A DNA stretch of 6,983 nt from positions 1 through 6,983 of the forward strand of contig DFLL01000028.1 of NCBI GenBank assembly GCA_002375205.1, written 5' to 3'. The notes beneath the pieces were generated by a model. The model did no database searches. It was given only the letters and a program-made list of their open reading frames with translations, and was not told the DNA's origin. This DNA comes from Caryophanales bacterium UBA3620 (GTDB lineage Bacteria; Bacillota_I; Bacilli_A; RF39; UBA660). The translations under genes were made by a program, and so were the position numbers. Positions within the stretch are counted from its first letter, which is position 1; the number at the start of each line of letters is the position of its first letter. Shown here piece by piece: positions 5,742 to 6,983 of this stretch.

Positions 5742-6320
5742 ATGGCAAATTTAATAGTGGTATCTGGACCTCAAGCAGTTGGTAAGATGACAGTAGCTGA
5801 AGAACTAAAGAAAAGAATAGGATACTCATTAATGGTTAATCATGATAGTATTGAAGTATCTGATAAAATATTTGAAAGAGGATCAGAAGCTCAGAAAGAA
5901 TTAAATAAATTAATAAGAGAAAATGTTTTTGATTTAGCAGTTAAACATAATATAAATATGATATTCACGTTTGTTACAGCATTTAATGAACAAAGTGATC
6001 TTGATTATTTAAATAATTTAAAGTCTATGTTTGAAAGTACAGGGGGTAACTTCTATTTTGTTGAATTATCTGCGGATGTTGAGACGAGATTAGAAAGAAA
6101 TGTTACGCCTCATAGATTGGAAATGAAACCTACTAAAAGAGATACCGAATGGACCAAGAATGATATATTAAAAACTATGGAAAAATATAGGTTAAATTCA
6201 AATGATGATGAAACAATATGTGATAATCATCTTAAAATAGATAATACTAATTTATCTCCTAGTGAGGTAGTTGATATTATAATAAATAAATTTGACTCTT
6301 TAAAGAAAACAGGAGAATAG
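5742..6320 (+). CDS. P-loop kinase-like ATPase (AAA/shikimate-kinase-like family)
   Basis: A small cytoplasmic NTP-binding protein of 192 aa. The P-loop is GPQAVGKMT (9-17), with K15 as the phosphate-binding lysine. Met at 16 replaces the usual Ser/Thr, but T17 follows; this G-x-x-A-V-G-K-M-T form is characteristic of a family usually annotated as AAA ATPase or shikimate kinase-like. NHDSIE (33-38) is in the place of the substrate-binding N/H motif. A Walker-B-like hydrophobic strand is INMIFTFV (71-78). A basic lid region runs from R117 through PHRLEMKPTKRD (123-134). I choose ATG 5742, placed after AAAGGAAG; a GTG at 5733 is in frame but overlaps the ribosome binding site. It probably phosphorylates a small molecule, perhaps a nucleotide or antibiotic-like compound. 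The substrate is unknown. Confidence 0.82.
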   Translation: MANLIVVSGPQAVGKMTVAEELKKRIGYSLMVNHDSIEVSDKIFERGSEAQKELNKLIRENVFDLAVKHNINMIFTFVTAFNEQSDLDYLNNLKSMFESTGGNFYFVELSADVETRLERNVTPHRLEMKPTKRDTEWTKNDILKTMEKYRLNSNDDETICDNHLKIDNTNLSPSEVVDIIINKFDSLKKTGE

Positions 6321-6324
6321 TATA

Positions 6325-6666
6325 ATGTTTAATTATAGAATATTAGAATCAGTTTATGATGATATGATTATTGGTAAGAAGACTATGGAATTTAGATTAT
6401 GGAATGAGAAGTCGCAAAAAATGCAAATTGGTGATAAGATCAAGTTTAGTGTTTTAGATAGTAATAAATATGTAATAGCAGAAATATTAGGTAAAGTTTT
6501 ATATGATGATATTGATGATTTATGGAATCATAAAGAAGTATTAGATAGTATTTTAGATTATAGTAAAGAAGAATTTAAAGAAGTATTTTATAGTATCTTT
6601 GGTAAAGAAAAAGTTCTAAATAGTAAAATAGTAGGTATTAAAATAAAGGTATTAGAACATAATTGA
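6325..6666 (+). CDS. ASCH-domain protein (PUA-like fold)
   Basis: At 113 aa the protein is essentially one ASCH domain. The signature G17-K-K-T-M-E22-F-R24 is followed by IGDKIKFS (35-42) and strand YVIAEILGKVLY (49-60). The C-terminal strand IVGIKIKVL (102-110) closes the fold. ASCH domains are PUA-related, thought to bind RNA or nucleotides; some members have been shown to be amidohydrolases or ribonucleases, but those activities cannot be assigned here. The ATG lies 4 nt after the stop of the P-loop gene, and its AGGAG (6311-6315) is inside that gene's last codons, suggesting translational coupling. It ends in TGA just before the next ribosome binding site, which shows that UGA acts as stop here. 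Confidence 0.85.
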   Translation: MFNYRILESVYDDMIIGKKTMEFRLWNEKSQKMQIGDKIKFSVLDSNKYVIAEILGKVLYDDIDDLWNHKEVLDSILDYSKEEFKEVFYSIFGKEKVLNSKIVGIKIKVLEHN

Positions 6667-6688
6667 TTAAGACAGGAGTGGGAGTTTT

Positions 6689-6983
6689 ATGTTAAATATT
6701 GGAATAGATATAGATAATACAATATGTAATACTGATGCATCTATTGAAGTATATGAAAAAATATATTTAAAAGATAATAATATTACGAAAGATATGTTAT
6801 GGAATGATAATAATTATAAAGTTGATTTTTTAAACAAATATTTAGAAGATATATATAGAAATGCCTCTATTAAGGATAATGCTAGTGAGGTTATAAAAAA
6901 ATTATCTAAAAATAATAAAATATTTATTATAACTGCTAGAAGTAATCATTTTATAGATAATATAGAAAAATTAATTACTGAGT
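6689..6983 (+). CDS. HAD-superfamily 5'-nucleotidase-like protein, 3' truncated by window end
   Basis: The first 98 codons are present and the frame is open to the end of the window. GIDIDNTICNT (5-15) is the HAD motif I (D7-x-D9-x-T11), whose first Asp is the nucleophile and second the acid/base. IITAR (80-84) is a good motif II with T82. The helical cap segment lies between them (about 16-66). This pattern, with the motif very near the N-terminus and 'TAR' at motif II, fits the NT5C/YqfW-type deoxyribonucleotidase-like branch. It would dephosphorylate a nucleotide or similar phosphoester. Motif III (Lys) and motif IV (acidic) lie beyond the window, so activity cannot be fully judged. The start follows AGGAGTGGGAG (6674-6684), 22 nt after the ASCH gene, in the same operon. 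Confidence 0.82.
   Translation, partial: MLNIGIDIDNTICNTDASIEVYEKIYLKDNNITKDMLWNDNNYKVDFLNKYLEDIYRNASIKDNASEVIKKLSKNNKIFIITARSNHFIDNIEKLITE

Noticed and set aside
413..6983. Mycoplasma-type code (UGA = Trp)
   Set aside because: All Trp codons seen are TGG, no TGA occurs inside any gene, and TGA at 6664-6666 acts as a stop before the next gene's ribosome binding site.

Overview
The window is AT-rich, with all genes on the + strand, consensus sigma-A-type promoters, strong AGGAGG-like ribosome binding sites and U-tract terminators. This fits a low-GC Firmicutes or Mollicutes-related bacterium, probably host-associated. Trp is written TGG throughout and TGA ends the ASCH gene just before the next ribosome binding site, so UGA is read as stop and not as Trp, unlike Mycoplasma and Spiroplasma. 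No species name is justified from the sequence alone.

Region 1 (1-2815) is a valine tRNA-synthetase unit. A near-perfect promoter (TTGACA-17-TATAAT) starts a complete T-box riboswitch with a GUA (Val) specifier, a Stem II A/B pseudoknot, the UGGUACC antiterminator bulge and a competing terminator. A very short ORF with its own ribosome binding site lies between that terminator and valS. The synthetase is the archaeal/rickettsial-like 'type 2' ValRS (800 aa) with a divergent KISKR signature.

Region 2 (2816-3863) has its own promoter, then a structured leader RNA ending in an intrinsic terminator, then a 283-residue protein that I do not recognise. Region 3 (3864-4094) holds that gene's terminator and a second copy of the same leader RNA with its own terminator. 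The two copies share a 72-75 nt core. One 5-bp hairpin has four compensatory pair changes between the copies, and in both the 3' strand of the putative closing helix (UCAC) lies inside or next to the terminator stem. This looks like a riboswitch or attenuator used twice within 1 kb, and it is the most interesting signal in the window.

Region 4 (4095-6983) is a tightly spaced operon (gaps 4-22 nt). It encodes an MccF/LdcA-like S66 serine carboxypeptidase, a GNAT acetyltransferase, a P-loop kinase-like ATPase, an ASCH-domain protein and the first 98 codons of a HAD-family 5'-nucleotidase-like protein. The peptidase-plus-GNAT pair recalls the MccF and MccE self-immunity enzymes that inactivate toxic aminoacyl-nucleotides. 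With nucleotide-handling neighbours and a synthetase gene upstream, a role in detoxifying or repairing nucleotide-linked small molecules is plausible but inferred.
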